NCBI GenBank assembly: GCA_013397865.1 | Contig: VZTI01002790.1 | Location: forward strand, 441,484 to 505,483 | DNA from: Struthidea cinerea | Taxonomy: Eukaryota; Chordata; Aves; Passeriformes; Corcoracidae | Direction: 5' to 3' | DNA: 64,000 bases | Part shown: one piece after another, positions 11,394 through 24,057 of the stretch | How the letters are laid out: the number at the start of each line of letters is the position of its first letter | How positions within the stretch are numbered: the stretch's first letter is position 1 | Notes under the pieces: model-generated | What the model was told of the DNA's origin: nothing | Seen by the model: the letters and a program-made list of their open reading frames with translations, nothing else | Databases searched by the model: none | Made by a program: the position numbers and the translations under genes

Positions 11394-14300
11394 ATCAGGG
11401 TTATGAGTCCTTGCTGTGGTGCAAAAGCACAGGACTAGGAGGATGTAGCAAAATGCAGTTGGGATCAGCAAAATCACGTTGGTGGCTGTAGCTTTGTGCC
11501 TAAATGTTGGTCTGGAGGTTTCCATTTCCAGATTAGTTTTTCTGTCAGTTTGCAGGGGAAGGGCGTCTCACAGGTTGCCTCCTCTGACAAAACCAATACA
11601 TTTTCTCTTACACCTTTGGGAATGGAGCAGAAAAATTTGACACGTTTCCTTGAGCTACACAGTTTCATGGGTTTTCTTGTTATTTAGTAGCAGATCCTGG
11701 ATGTTTTTTTTATCGTGTAGATACATTAACAGTAAGATTTTAGACAATTTTTCCCCCATAAGAAGCCTAAAGTTGCCATTGTGGATATACTGGCAAAATC
11801 ACGCAGTGCTCTCCCTTGCCTTTAGCCACGCTGAAATGGGATCATTTCACTCAGGACACAGCACTCACCATTTGCAGCTGGTGGACTGTGTCCTTCCATC
11901 TCCATCAAACAGGATGCTTGCTTTACCAACTTGCTACTTTGAATGTGGCAAGCAGAAATGTGAATTAGAGTCCACTTTGATCTCAAGGACTTTTTTTTTC
12001 CCTGGCACAGGCCAGGGAGATTTCCACTAATTAAAATGGAGAACAGTCAGAAGAATTTTAAACATTAATGCCAAGATTTTACCCAGGGTGGAAGAGTCCG
12101 GTTGGAAATTGAGGCGAATGGTTAATCTTCTCATGGTGGTGGAATCCAATTGATGCTTTTCCCCCTCAGCTGCCACAACAGAGACATAAAAAATGTTGCT
12201 GTGGCTGTTTGGAGCAGGAGTTGATGGGATAGTTCCCAGGACTGCTTGAAGTTTACAGAAGACCTGATCACACAGGGTCAGGAGCAAAGGCTTTTTTACT
12301 GTATTTTCCTAGTGTTTTAGAGTGAAAGCCTGCTTTCCCATTACAGGCAGTAAAAACTTACAGGAAAGGGCAGATTGGGCTGGGATGAACAGTTCTGGTG
12401 TGAGAGTCCCACCTTAAAGTGCTGTTGATTGCACTGCATTGACACAAACATAAAAACCCTAGTTCTAAAGAACCCAGAAATGTTGGTTTGCTCTTCGTCT
12501 ATGGGCTGTAAAACAGATGAAAAATAAAAGAAACTTTCCCTCTCACCATGACATGTAACTCAACTGGGAAACTCCTTTCCTGTGACCATTTACAGGAGTT
12601 GAAAAAGTGACCAAAATGTCAGCTCTAACTACATCAAAAGGCTTAAAAAAGGTATTGGCTCCTGTGGTGCAATTCTTACCCCATTGCCATCACTGCCATG
12701 TGGGTTTGAGACAGTATTATCAGTGCATAATGCTCACCTAGAGAAGCTGTGGGTAGTGTGCAACGAGGAATAGCCCCTTGGACAAAAGTCATCTTCGAAG
12801 GCACATGGCCTTGACTTCCCAGCTCATGTACCAGGGGTGATGAAGAAATCCAGCTGGTTTCTATAACAGCACAGCTTAATCCTCTGCAAGGTCACAGTGA
12901 CAGCCAGGAGGTGTCCTGGAAGGTGTTCTGTTCTGTCAGATGCTCTGTCCCACAACTGTCAGTGAAGCACAGACTGCTGTGGGTCCCAAAAGCAAAGCTC
13001 ATGCAAAGTTGCTCATGCAGGGGATGTCAGGAAGCGAAAAAGCTGGTATGTGCCCTGATAGCTTTACTTCACGCTTGCAGGCTTACAAGGATCAAAAGAC
13101 TTTCAGATGGGTTTTTCTGTGTGGACCAGTTCATCTGCCCAGGCACAGGCCTGCTGGAACCCGGGCAGGAAGCCAGTGGCCACAAGAACAAACTCGGGAT
13201 TGTTAAGCCCAAGGCCACTCACCACCACAGGCTTCCTCCGATGGCTTGGAGTCTGTTTCTCAAGGCACTACGGGAGTCAGCCGGGGACTGGGCAGATTAG
13301 ACCAGTCCCAGCAAAGGGGACTGAGCCAGACTGGCCGCTGCCGTCAGAGCTGTGCCCAGCGGCTCCCGGTGATGTGCAGCACACAGAACAAAGCTGCTCT
13401 GATGGAAAACCTCCCCTTTGATAGTGCCCTTCGCATGCTGGCCTCCCTGGGAACTCAGCTCCGTGCAATCTCTGCTGGTCAGGTGTTTGTGAGCATGACT
13501 TCAGGCTTCATGTGTCTCTGGGAAAGAGAGGGAGCCTGGAAAACAGCCTTCACAGTGCTCCCGTGGGAAGCTCAATGCTGAAGTCTTGCTCACCCCAGCT
13601 GGAGTTTCTGCTCACCTGTCTGTCCCCCTTCAGCCTCATGGTCCTCATTCAACCCCACGGTAACCTATAGCTGTTGAAGATCCTCTGCATCCCAGCTCCG
13701 AGGCATGTAAAATCCAAAGATGATATAACGGGGCGAGCTCAGCCTTTCTGCTCAGCTGGGAGCAGCGGTGGTGGAGCTGCCCTTCTCCACTGAGGATGTG
13801 TTTGGCTGTAATGCTGGCTTTGATCTGTACACAGACAAGGATGCTGGGCAGGAATTACTGCTTGCTCCAGCAATCATAATACCACTCAGCATGGGATTAA
13901 TTTTTGATTCCATGAGTTAGTTTTAAATTATTTTGCTTTAATAAGTTGGAATGGGAGGAGAATATTCTCACAGAGATGAGAGTCCAAATAAAACAGTGTA
14001 TGTAGCAATGCAAAATGATTTTCCTGGGAACCTGGGGGAGCTGAGGCTGTGTTTTTAGACATTAGCTCAGATCCTTGGAACTAATCTTTTGAGCTCTTCA
14101 TTCTAAAGAGTTTTCTGTTTGATAAGGAAAGAGTGACCTTGCTGTGTTGGGCAATGTTGCCCAAGACTTGACAATTAAAGCACTTTATGCTGTCATGTAT
14201 AAGCAAGATCTCTCTCCCCTCCTGTCTGCTCCCTCCTGCAGTAGGTGAGAGCACAGACTAGATTCCTAAGGGACTTAGGAGTATCATTCTCCACTTTTAG

Positions 14301-14698
14301 AGGTTCAGCCTCAAATCATGATTCTCAAAATCCACCCCAGCTTCAGTTTAACTTGACAGTAGTGTACTCCTTTCAGATGTGAAAACCTCCAAGGACCTTC
14401 TGTGCTACCACTTCTCCTGCATGGATTTCCTCAGCTGTGACAATGCTGGGAAGCCTTCTGCCTCCCACATGTCAATAAGAATGCAAGGGTCCCTTTGCTG
14501 AGGCCAGTCCTCTGGGGCAACAACTGGCCAGAGGGAATGAGGTCTGGCCCATGTAAACTCCTGGACATGCCCCAGGACCTGCTGGCTGTATATGGGTTGG
14601 TCCTGGCCAACAAATTTCAAGGAGCTCACAAACAAATTAGCCCTGAGAGCCCACCTTTTCTGTCCCAGCAGTGTCCCCTGGCATCCTTCAGTTCAGAG
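11394..14698. other. Unassigned intergenic sequence
   Basis: This stretch is moderately GC-rich, especially 12.9-13.7 kb. Overlapping open frames of 100-130 codons exist there in three frames at once, which points to base composition rather than coding. No splice-bounded or family-like protein was recognised. Confidence 0.5.
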
Positions 14699-15426
14699 GT
14701 ATGGATGCAGCATTGATGCATGGCTGGAAAGGTGCCCACCAGGAAAGGACCTCGGGGTGCTGGACAACAGCAGCTGAACATGAGCCAGCGTGTGCCCAGG
14801 GAACCAAGAAGGCCAATGGCATCCTGGCCTGTATCAGCAATGGTGTGGCCAGCAGGACCAGGGCAGTGATTGTCCCCCTGTACTGGGCACTGGTGAGGCC
14901 ACACCTCAAACCCTGTGTTCAGTTCTGGGCCCCTCTCTGCAAGAAAGGCATTGAGGGGCTGAAGCGTGTCCAGAGAAGGGCAACGGAGCTGGGGAAGGGT
15001 CTGGAGCACAAGTCTGATGAGGATTGGGGTGTGAAGGTGGGGGTCTTTAGCCTGGAGAGAAGGAGGCTCTGGGGGGAAACTTTTCACTTTGTACAACTGC
15101 CTGAAAGGAGGCTGTAGCCAGGTGGGGATCAGTCTCTTCTCACAGGTAACAAGCTATAGAACAAGAAGAAATAGCCTCAAGTGGCACCAGGGGAGGTTTA
15201 GATTGGATATTAGTAAAAATTTCTTCACAGAAAGGGTGGTCAAGCACTGGAACAGACTTCCCAAGAAAGTGGTGGAATGAATCACTGTCCCTGGAAGCGT
15301 TCAAAAAGCATGTTGGTGTGTTGCTTAGGGACATGGTTTAGTGGTAGACCTGGCAGTGCTGGGTTTACTGTTGGACTCGATGATCCTGGTGGTCTTTTCT
15401 AACCTCAATCATTACATGATTCTATG
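14699..15426 (+). repeat. CR1 LINE, about 0.73 kb 3' portion
   Basis: It contains CCTCGGGGTGCTGGACAACA, GAAGGCCAATGGCATCCTGG, CACTGGTGAGGCCACACCTC, TTTAGCCTGGAGAGAAGGAG and GGGGAGGTTTAGATTGGATA, ending in ATGATTCTATGG. A 148-codon frame (14671-15117) covers the end of the RT-distal ORF2 but is then interrupted, so the copy is 5'-truncated and dead. Confidence 0.94.
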
Positions 15427-16498
15427 GGGATGGGCCGGGCTTCCCACACCTCCAGCACTGCCGAGGGGCTGCTGCTGCACAGAGCAGAGAGCAGTGGGAG
15501 GAGAGGCACGGCAACCTTAGCTGGAGGATTGGCAAAGTTTTCCTTGTGATTTAGACTTGTCCAGGCAAGGCTTTGTGCCTTTTGTTTTCACAGGAAGTTT
15601 CTGATTCCCAGTTGTCGCTTACTGCTGTTAAAAGGGAGGAAAGTGACTCATGGAGTTTCCTATTGGCCTGAGGAGATATGCAGGGAAATTACTTACCAGG
15701 GACTCTGCCCAGACAGCCGAGCGCCTGGCAGTGAGGGAGAAATCGGGCAAAGAGGTCTCAGATTCATTATCGTGGCTGCAAGTTAATTGCCTGAACCAGT
15801 AATGCACATAAACACATTTCTCCTGTGGGCAATCATTGTGGGAGGGAACGGTGCTGCTTTGCCAAGGGCCGGGGTCAGACAGGGTGACACGCATTTTATA
15901 GCTTTAACCTCCAGAATCTACTGCACGAACAAAGCAGCAGGGGAAACCAGAGATGGATGTGCCTGTTTCCTCTCGCTCCCTCGGTCCGTTCCCTGGAAAT
16001 CACTGTCAATTCACCACGAGTGCACAGACTTACATGTGTTTTGCCAACAGGCCCACGCTCTCTGTGGTCCCCGCTGCAGCCAGGCTTCAGGGCAGAGCAG
16101 CCAGCGTGTCCCAGGCAGACCCATCCCCAGGGCTGCTGTGCTGGGTGCCTGGGAGCAGGAGGGGCATCTCTGTCCTCCCTCCTTGGCCAGAGAAGACCTC
16201 CCTAGGAGCGATACTAAGGGTACAGGTGCATCCTGCAGCATAGAAGGAGCATTTTCATGTTCAGGGAGGAAAACCTTGCTGAGAGGACGCACTCTGCTCT
16301 CATCAACATCCTTTTACTGCTTCTTTAAACAAAATACCTTCTTTTGCCTTTGAAGTCAAGAAATGAAGGAGGAAAACAAGTAACTACCATGTGAGGGAGA
16401 GCAGCCCCTCATGACATATATGAAATTTCTGAAAAGCTATGTGGATCTGTGTCAAACACCACAATTTGTACCAACAAAGCCATGAAGCAGTAGAAATT
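15427..16498. other. Unassigned intergenic sequence
   Basis: This is mixed-composition DNA with overlapping chance frames, the longest 188 codons at 15787-16353. No protein family or repeat was recognised. Confidence 0.45.
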
Positions 16499-16560
16499 GT
16501 GAGGGAGAGGAGAGGAGAGGAGAGGAGAGGAGAGGAGAGGAGAGAGGAGAGGAGAGGGGA
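16499..16560. repeat. (GGAGA)n pentanucleotide microsatellite
   Basis: About 60 bp of GGAGA repeats, with one interrupted unit near 16541. It is purine-only on the + strand. Such tracts are usually length-polymorphic. Confidence 0.95.
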
Positions 16561-19202
16561 GCATAATTTAGAGAGACTCAACTGCTGGGAGTCAAGAATA
16601 AATAGTAAAAAGTCAGGTTGAACTGTCACCCTCCCACGGCCTCAGAAATTGCAGATCCTGTTTGGAGAAGCAAAAGCAGTAAGAAGAGACANTCCAACTG
16701 CATGTTGCTTGTAGGCATTTGCTAATGTCTCCTTTGAACTGGCTGAAGTTCCTCCTTGTGCAGGGGCACATGAAGCAGATGAAATGCTGCTCCTCAGGTT
16801 TAATTTTAGTTTGTCCAATAAACTTTGACATTGTGCATAAAAAAGTGGATCAGTTTTAAAAGGTAGGCAGTGAGTGTGGAACCAAGCAGCTCTGCTCTTG
16901 AAAGGAGAGATGGGGACATCAGCACATGAATATGGCACCTTTTGAGCAGATCAGGGAGCCTCTGTTCCTACTCTCCTGCCATTCCTGTGTCTGAGAAATT
17001 GCCCCTTTTTAGAGGAAATCGCTCGTGTCTCATCCAGAGCCTTTGTGAGAAGGTCACCCATCAAACCTGCAACAAGCCTGCAACGTGTGATGGGGTTTGT
17101 CCTCTGCTCTCATCTCCTTTCAGAGGTTTTAAAGAACTGAAGAAAGTACAGTTTCTTATTACAGACGCAGTTGCTTGTACTCTCCAGCCACACAGCCCTT
17201 GCCTACGTGACTGTCATGTACACTCAGATCCAGCCCTGATTCCTGCTTGGGCTTCCCCCATGGAAGACGAGGAGTTCCCTCTGTGCTCAGATGCCAAGGC
17301 GAGAAATACCTCCCTATCAATAAAGATGTTTCCAAAACTCAGCACCCAGGAATCCCTCACATCCCTAATTGCCCTGATGCCATGAAATGACTTAGTTGGA
17401 TATAAAAATACACCCCCAGGAACACACACGTGCAGATGAACACAGTACAGGGTACAAAAGGTTTGGGACTTTGCTTAGTTTTGTTTCATGTGGTTTAATT
17501 TGATGCTACAGTGAGAAGGGACATTTGATTTTCTTTTTTAATCAAAGGAGAATATAAAGAAAACATTTTAATAGAGACGAAGTGTGTATGTATTGCTCTC
17601 CTAGAAATACTTTACAAAATCTCCACTGCTGAGGGTTGATGTCAGTCTTTTTCTCATAATGGTACTTTTATTCCAAATGAACCATATAAAATAAAACTAT
17701 TGAGCTATATTATATCTGATAAATATATTGTGGTCAAACGAATTTCTTCCATCAATACACAGTTCCTTGTCCCTTCTCTGCAGACAGACTTTTTTCCATG
17801 AAGTCATTTCCTGTTGAAGTATTTGAATTCCCTGGGGCCAAAATTTTACCTTCTGATTTTTGGGTTGCCTCTAGAGGAGCAAAGAAGTCTGAGATAGGTT
17901 TTGCTCTGGATGCAGCTTAGCCTGATGCAGCTGCAAAAGACTTCACTCCAGAAGGAGCTGGATTCCATCAAGTGCATGAGCTGCACCTGGAGCCCACAAG
18001 CCACTTTAGAAATCTTCATTCTCCCTCTGTGATGACCATAAAAACCTCACAATTTGCAGCTGTTGATAACACACCAAAAAGCAGAGATCTAATTTGATGC
18101 CTGTGCTCATTTTCAGGTGACTTGCCTGCATGCAGTGAGTGCTGTCGGCGGCAGGACAGAGGCTCTCACCAGATGGTTTCCCACCAGAAGGTACAAGTGG
18201 GTGCTGGTGGATTTGATCTTGGGGTATTTTTCTGTGCAGTGAGTGCTATGTTTTGTCTCCCTGAACCCCCAGATGGAAGTGAGCCACCACCACCTGGGTC
18301 AGTAAGTCCTGGGTTGCCTGTGGCAGGGATGCACCGATCCAAAGGTATAGTGTCATCCTCAGAGGAGGGAGAGGAGTTGTCTCTTGCTTTTGAGGCATGG
18401 ACCTCTAAGCTGGAGCTCATATGGGAACAAAAGTACCCAAGAAATATTTCTGAGGTCTGGGTCTGCTATGCCACACTTCATTTGTGAGGTTTTGGTAAAA
18501 GATGATCTTCCCTTGCTTCATCATAACAGAGTACTAAGGCAGACTCAAGCCCTGAGGTGGGGACTGCTCCACAAAGGGTGTAACCATGGGCTCAGGCCCA
18601 CATGCTGAGACTGAGCTTCCCAGAGCTGCCTCTCCTGCATTCTGAATAAGCTGGGTCCTCTGCAGGACACATCTGGGGTCTGGTCCATCTCTCTGGGGAT
18701 GCAGCTGGCCCAAAGTGCCCCATCTTGCTGAGCAGCGCACAGACCCGGATGGGGACATAGCTGTGATAACAATCCAGAGAGCAGAGGATCTTTTGCAACT
18801 TTTTCCAGGAGCATCAATAGTTATACCCATCCTGAAGAACTGTCTGCACCCTTCAAGAACATACCTGGAACTGAGGTGGGAGAAGTCAATGGAAAGAGTC
18901 TTTTACAATTTGTGCTGCCTTAGCCTCCTTCAAAATTAGGCAGCTGATGAGCAAAAGGTATTCATAGAGCTGAACTTACATTAAGAAAAAAACCAAGTAA
19001 GATACAAGACCTCCCACCCCAACCCTCTGGAAGGTTTCCGTTACCATTTCCTACAAATCCAAGGGTGACCTTTAAGGGAGCAACCAGTGCTGTTTCCTCC
19101 CAGCCTGAAAACAGGCTCCCCAAGAAGGTCTCAAGTCAAGAACCAACCAATGAAACACCCTGAACCATTCTGCGCAGTTGGAAATGCTTATAAGATTCTT
19201 TA
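16561..19202. other. Unassigned intergenic sequence with one ambiguous base
   Basis: The only N in the window is at 16692. No gene was recognised. The 121-codon frame at 18122-18487 and its reverse-strand shadow have no recognisable domain. Confidence 0.5.
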
Positions 19203-19838
19203 TGATATCATTGAATCATTGAATTGTTTAAGTTCAAAAAGACTTCTAAGATAATCAAGTCCAACCATCAATCCAGCACCACCATGTTCACCACTAAACT
19301 ATGTCCATAAGTGCCACATCCTCATGATTTTGAACATTTCCAGGGGTGGCAACTCCATCACTTTTCTGGTCAGCCTGTTACAATGTATGACCACAATTTC
19401 AGGGGACGTATTTTTTCTAATATCCAGTCTAAACCTCCCCTTATACAGCTTGAGGCCTTTTCTTCTTGTCCTATCATTTGTAACTTGGGAGAAGAAACCA
19501 ACCTCACCTGGCTACAGCCTCCTTTCAGGTAGCTGAAGAAAGTGAGAAGGTCCCCCTGAACCTCCTTTTCTCCAGGCTAAACATCCTCAGCTCCCTCAGC
19601 CACTCCTCATCAGACTTGTGCTCCAAACCCTTCCCCAGCTCTGTTGCCCTGCTCTGGACACCTCCAGCCTCTCAAAGTCCTTATTGTTGTGAGGGGCCCA
19701 GAACTGAGCACAGGATTTGAGGTGTAGCCTCAGTTACAGGGGGACAATCGCTGCCCTGGTCCTGCTGGCCACACTGTTCCTGGTACAGGCCAGGATGCCA
19801 TTGGCCTTCTTGGCCACCTGGGCACACCTGGATCATGT
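19203..19838 (-). repeat. CR1 LINE, about 0.64 kb 3' portion (minus strand)
   Basis: The + strand shows the reversed tail and then reverse-complement CR1 landmarks. These include AATATCCAGTCTAAACCTCC, CTCCTTTTCTCCAGGCTAAA, CAGCTCCCTCAGCCACTCCT and GGCCACACTGTTCCTGG, ending near GGCCTTCTTGGCCACCTGGG. The orientation is opposite to TMEM135. It is decayed. Confidence 0.94.
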
Positions 19839-22566
19839 TCATCTCACTGTAGTAAAGGAGGAATGTTATGAATGGATGATGTGGGTTTAGATAAGTCCCT
19901 GCCTTTTGCCCAGGCCTCTGGCAGCAGGCAGTAGCTTTACTGAGGTGGCCTGCACCCCAAAATCCACTCTCATCTGCAAGTTCTTTAATAATGGCTGATT
20001 TGGTCTATTATAGAATGAACTATTTATTTAATAGACACAAAACTAACAGACATAAGACTTAAACCAGACTATAACTACACAGGAATAAGACAGAAAGAGA
20101 CAACTACTATTACACGCAGGGTTAAAGGTACTATCAATTTTACAGCTACCGAAGAAATAATATAACTTAGTATCCAGTGTTTCTTGCCATCCAGTTCCTG
20201 ATGGAGCACACATCAAAATCATTTCCCTCAGTTCCCAGGAAAGTAACCATGGAATTTGTGTCCAGACTTCAGGAAGAAGTCTCGCATGCTTTCAAGGCGT
20301 GTGTGTGGAAGGCTTCTGTCTCCATGATAACTGTGTGGGCTTTCATAGACATAAGAACCATGCTTTTTGGTCAAGAATATTTATTTTTCTTTCATCTCCC
20401 CCCACATTTGCTTTCCAGACTAAGATATTGATTCTTAGCTGGGGCCTGAGCCCTTTTGGTACCAGAGATGACCCCATGCTGGGCCTGTGTTATCTCTTGC
20501 ATGTGCACCAACCATCTGTGGTAGAGAGGAGGTAGACACGTCCTGTCACAGGAAGGAAAAGAAGAAAGAATTAGAAATAACTGGCAGAAATGAAAGAGAA
20601 ATAGAGCTCTTCTTTGCTCTCTGTGTTTGAAGAGCAAGACCAGATGGACCAGAAGTGAGCAAGCCGGCTGCTGACAGAGAGGGGAGAAACAGAAGTAAGT
20701 TGTATTTATTTAGGTGCCAATCAATGTGGACAAACGTTCAGCAGCTCTAACACTGTGACAAACCAAAGCCTGCAGAGCGACTTTTTTTTTTAAATCACTG
20801 AATAAAAAGTCAATATGGCCTGGAAAGAATTGGAAAGATATTATTTCCTGGTTCCCATGGGAATGTGAGCTGGGATACTCTGTGTCTGTTGCTGTCAGTA
20901 GCATCTATTCTGAGAAGACCCTGAGTGCCAGGTTACAGCAGCCCAGGCTGGGAGCATGTGGGCTGGAAGAGCAGCTGAGCTGTCTACTTCAGCCTGTTCC
21001 AGGCATCCTTGCTCTCCTCCTTAGGATGTGCTTGAACCAGAAGAAACCCAAGTTTCAGATCCCTGCAGCATCTGAGAAATCCTGTGCCCTGTCAGAAAGC
21101 AGAACACCTTCCACTTGCAGGACTGACGCAGCTGTGTTTTCCTGCATGGGCGTTGCTGTTTGATGCATTTGGTTTTGTTTTGAGGTGTTTGACTCATTTA
21201 TCTCTGTAAAGGTTTATGGAATAAATGTTCTTTCACTGTGGCAGGTGAGAGGATCATGGATGACAGTTGAGAAGAACGTCCCCCCAGATCACAGGGACAG
21301 CAGTCCTGTGAGTCATAGGACCATGGGAAACTGCACGAGGCTTCCTGACAGTTCCTGTCTCACCTTCTTTGGAAGGGCTCCAGCTCTTTTTTCATTATTT
21401 CTGCTGAAACAACTTTTTAAAAAAGCCATAATTTTGCACCTTCTTTCTTTTTTATCCCAGAAGTCGCAAAGCTTGGAAATGGAAAACTTTTTCGGTAATT
21501 ACCTTTTTTTTAAAAAAAATCAGGTTAAATGAGATATTTATTACAGGTACCTGGGCAAGCAGCAACACCACACATCTTCACATCATGAAAGAGAAGTGAG
21601 CCAAGTTGACAGTTCTCTACTGCCCAGCTGAGGAGGGGAGGGATAGAGCAGCTTTGGTGGGTACCAGGGTCAACCCAACACATTCCATGTCCCACCCCCC
21701 TGCTCTGGAAACCCACATGATGGCCACTGGTCACCCACAGTGTAGTGCCCATGGAGACGTGGCAAGCCAGCGATGCAGGCCTGCCACAGTAGATTTGAAG
21801 CACTCACAGTGCAGGTTGTCCTAAAACCCAGCCTGTTCTGTGTTGCTGGTTGGTGCTGGGAGGCACTGGACTCCCCCTGGGCCGAGGTGGGCATGAGTGT
21901 CTTTGAGCAGGCTGCTGGGACTCTTGGATGTCATGGAAATGCAGCTGCTGGAAGAGGAGCCACAGGGAGCAGGCATAGCTCCTCCTCTGCTTACTGAAGT
22001 GAACATGGTCCCCAGATCAACTCTCCGGAGTATCCTGGAATATCCTAAACAGACAGCAGACAAATTCATTCAAGTTAGCAACATGTGGTCCCCTTTCTCC
22101 CCTTTCGGCTTGGTGAGCAGTCAGGTGGGTTTTCCCCCAGCCGGGCCTGTCTGTGAGTTCTGCAATGCCTGTTGAGGTCTTAAGGCACCATTAGTCATGA
22201 AGGCACAGCCTTTGTCTCAGGGGAGATGGGGATTTTGAGGGGATTTTGGACACATGTCTGGAAGGCAGCATTAGGGAATAATTGTTGCATGCAGCATGCT
22301 ATTTCTGGAAACCTTCCCTCCTCAGCAGTCATGTTTCTCGATCTTCCTTGATTTAGTGATTCAAAACTCCCATTTCTTTCTTTATTTGGACTTGTACACA
22401 GTGTTTTATTTCCATTTCTGCTTTCAGTCTATTCTATGACATTGGGCAAAGCTGTTCAATGTCTTTCTGTTGTTTCCTCTTTCACTCAATGTCCATCACG
22501 TCCTGTCTGGGACTGTTTTGAATGAAAAAAAGGACGCTTTGTTTTAACTGTAAACATGTGGGGTTT
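19839..22566. other. Unassigned intergenic sequence
   Basis: No gene was recognised. An AT-rich stretch at about 19990-20170 contains a minus-strand AATAAA and starts near a TGTTATG at 19864. It could be a decayed LTR, but no matching end or target duplication was convincing. A poly(T) run lies at about 20780-20792. Confidence 0.4.
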
Positions 22567-24052
22567 TGTCATGGTTTAGCATAGTTTGGAGTTGTAGTTA
22601 AGGAGGGCTCCATCAGCCACAGAAGTGATTCTTTTGCAAAGAGGTGCTTACAGCTTCCCCTAGACCCGACAGAACCAATCAATTGGCTAGTTCGAATATT
22701 GGCAATTTTTAAGCCACTTAAGAAGCTTGACACACCTCCGTGATCCACATTTAAGAACGAACAAACCCCGTTGCTTACGGCTTTTGGACAGGTAACTTGG
22801 GCGGGTGGGGGGCCCGCGGCGCGGCCCAGCGGGGCCGGGCCTGGCCGGGTCGGCTGCGGCGGGGCTTGGCTGAGATCTCAGCCGCTTCTGCTCGCTGCAC
22901 ACCCGGCGCAGCCCCCTCAGTGCGGGCCGGGCCAGCCGGGACACAGCCACCCCGGAGCCGCCCGGCCCTGTTCCATCCACGGCCCTGTTCCATCCGCGGC
23001 CCTGCTCCGTGCGGCCCTGCGGCGCGGCCAGGCTGGCCCTCACCTAGTGCGGCCCGGCAAAGATCATGTTAGCAACAGCGATAAGCGAATGCCAGCTGCA
23101 AGGCCCGGGTGAGATTAACTCTTTTAGTGCTGTAAGATTCCTCCGGAACAAATGAAGCCTGCAGACGTCAATCCTCTCCCAGGTCAGAGGAAAGGGAAAG
23201 GTGAAGGCATGTAAAGTAAACACCATAAATACACCAAAGTCAGTGAAGAAGGAAGAGCTGAAGCCCCGAGAGAGGAGAAACAGGAGATACTTCAAACCTA
23301 GAAGCTGAAATTCTGTTGTAAGGCTGTGGTGATGGACTATGATACATCAGAGTACCCACTGTAATTTCATGAAAGCATGGGGGGCGGAGCATTCAAACCA
23401 TAATCATGAGCAAAGGCACCTGTGCTGAAATAAGCAAGTGTTGAAGTAGCTGTGATCTGGTGAGAAGCTTGAACAGAGAGAGATGGAAGTGATGAGGAAC
23501 CTTGCTCCCAGGGAAGAAGAAGACATCTGTTGCTAGAGATGAAGATGCTCCCAGAGATAGGTGAAGAGAACCTTTGCTTCTGAACAGCACATCCTTAAAA
23601 TGGTACCCCGTTAGCTAAAGATTGAAGCCTCGAAAGCAGTTGTGGGGAAAGCTGTAAGTCGAGGGACTTTCATATGCGAGCAGAGAACCATCCCGGGCAG
23701 CTGTCTTGCTGTGCCATTGAAGCCACAAGAGACTGTTTCTTGTGGAGATGTCTCCATAGCATGAGCAAGAGAGACTCCTCTCCCTAAGTGAACTGAGAAA
23801 AGATTATTAGAGAGGTGGTAAAATGACTGAAAAAAATCTTAAGGGTTGTCTTTTTACGTTTTCAGTGGGAGAAGGGAGAAAGGTGGGGGGAGGAGAAGTG
23901 TTCTGAAGGTTTGGTCTGACTTTTTTTTCTTTCTTTTAGGTCTGTTAATAAACTTATTTATATTCTTTTAAGTTTTGTGCCTGCTTTGCTTTCTCCTAAT
24001 TCTCATCTCACAGAAGGAAAATAAGTAAGTGATGGATCAGACAATGAGAGCT
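22567..24052 (+). mobile_element. Probable solo LTR of an avian endogenous retrovirus, about 1.49 kb
   Basis: It starts with TGTCATGGTTTAGCATAG, a usual avian ERV LTR opening. A very CpG-rich core at about 22797-23070 contains an imperfect tandem of CGGCCCTGTTCCATCC-like units near 22965-23010. Towards the end come a T-rich run, TTAATAAAC with AATAAA at 23947-23952, and then CCTGCTTTGCTTTCTCCTAA and TCTCATCTCACAG, which fit the U5 end of long passerine LTRs as I remember them. No primer-binding site or retroviral gene follows and no second copy is in the window, hence solo. GGTTT flanks the left edge (22562-22566) and recurs at 24053-24057, but this places the right end at CT rather than CA, so the exact edge is uncertain. 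Class (ERVL or ERVK) was not determined. Confidence 0.75.
23947..23952 (+). promoter_or_regulatory. LTR polyadenylation hexamer
   Basis: This AATAAA lies in the 3' part of the LTR, about 100 bp from its end, where the R/U5 poly(A) signal is expected. Confidence 0.6.
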
Positions 24053-24057
24053 GGTTT

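Noticed and set aside
12911..13581. Overlapping frames of 104-129 codons in three frames
   Set aside because: Simultaneous openness in all frames reflects GC-rich composition. None shows a family signature.
14671..15117. 148-codon frame as a host protein
   Set aside because: It is largely CR1 ORF2 3' sequence (CR1 copy at 14699-15426).
15787..16353. 188-codon frame, the second longest in the window
   Set aside because: Low-complexity, arginine/serine/proline-rich translation with overlapping frames on the same and opposite strands. No domain recognised.
19864..20170. Possible minus-strand LTR starting at TGTTATG with an internal AATAAA
   Set aside because: No convincing second end or target duplication. 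Only a 4-bp GGAA match was seen, which is too weak.
22771..23112. GC-rich open frames on both strands in the LTR core
   Set aside because: Gly/Pro/Arg/Ala-rich translations in several frames result from the CpG-rich LTR core, not from coding selection.
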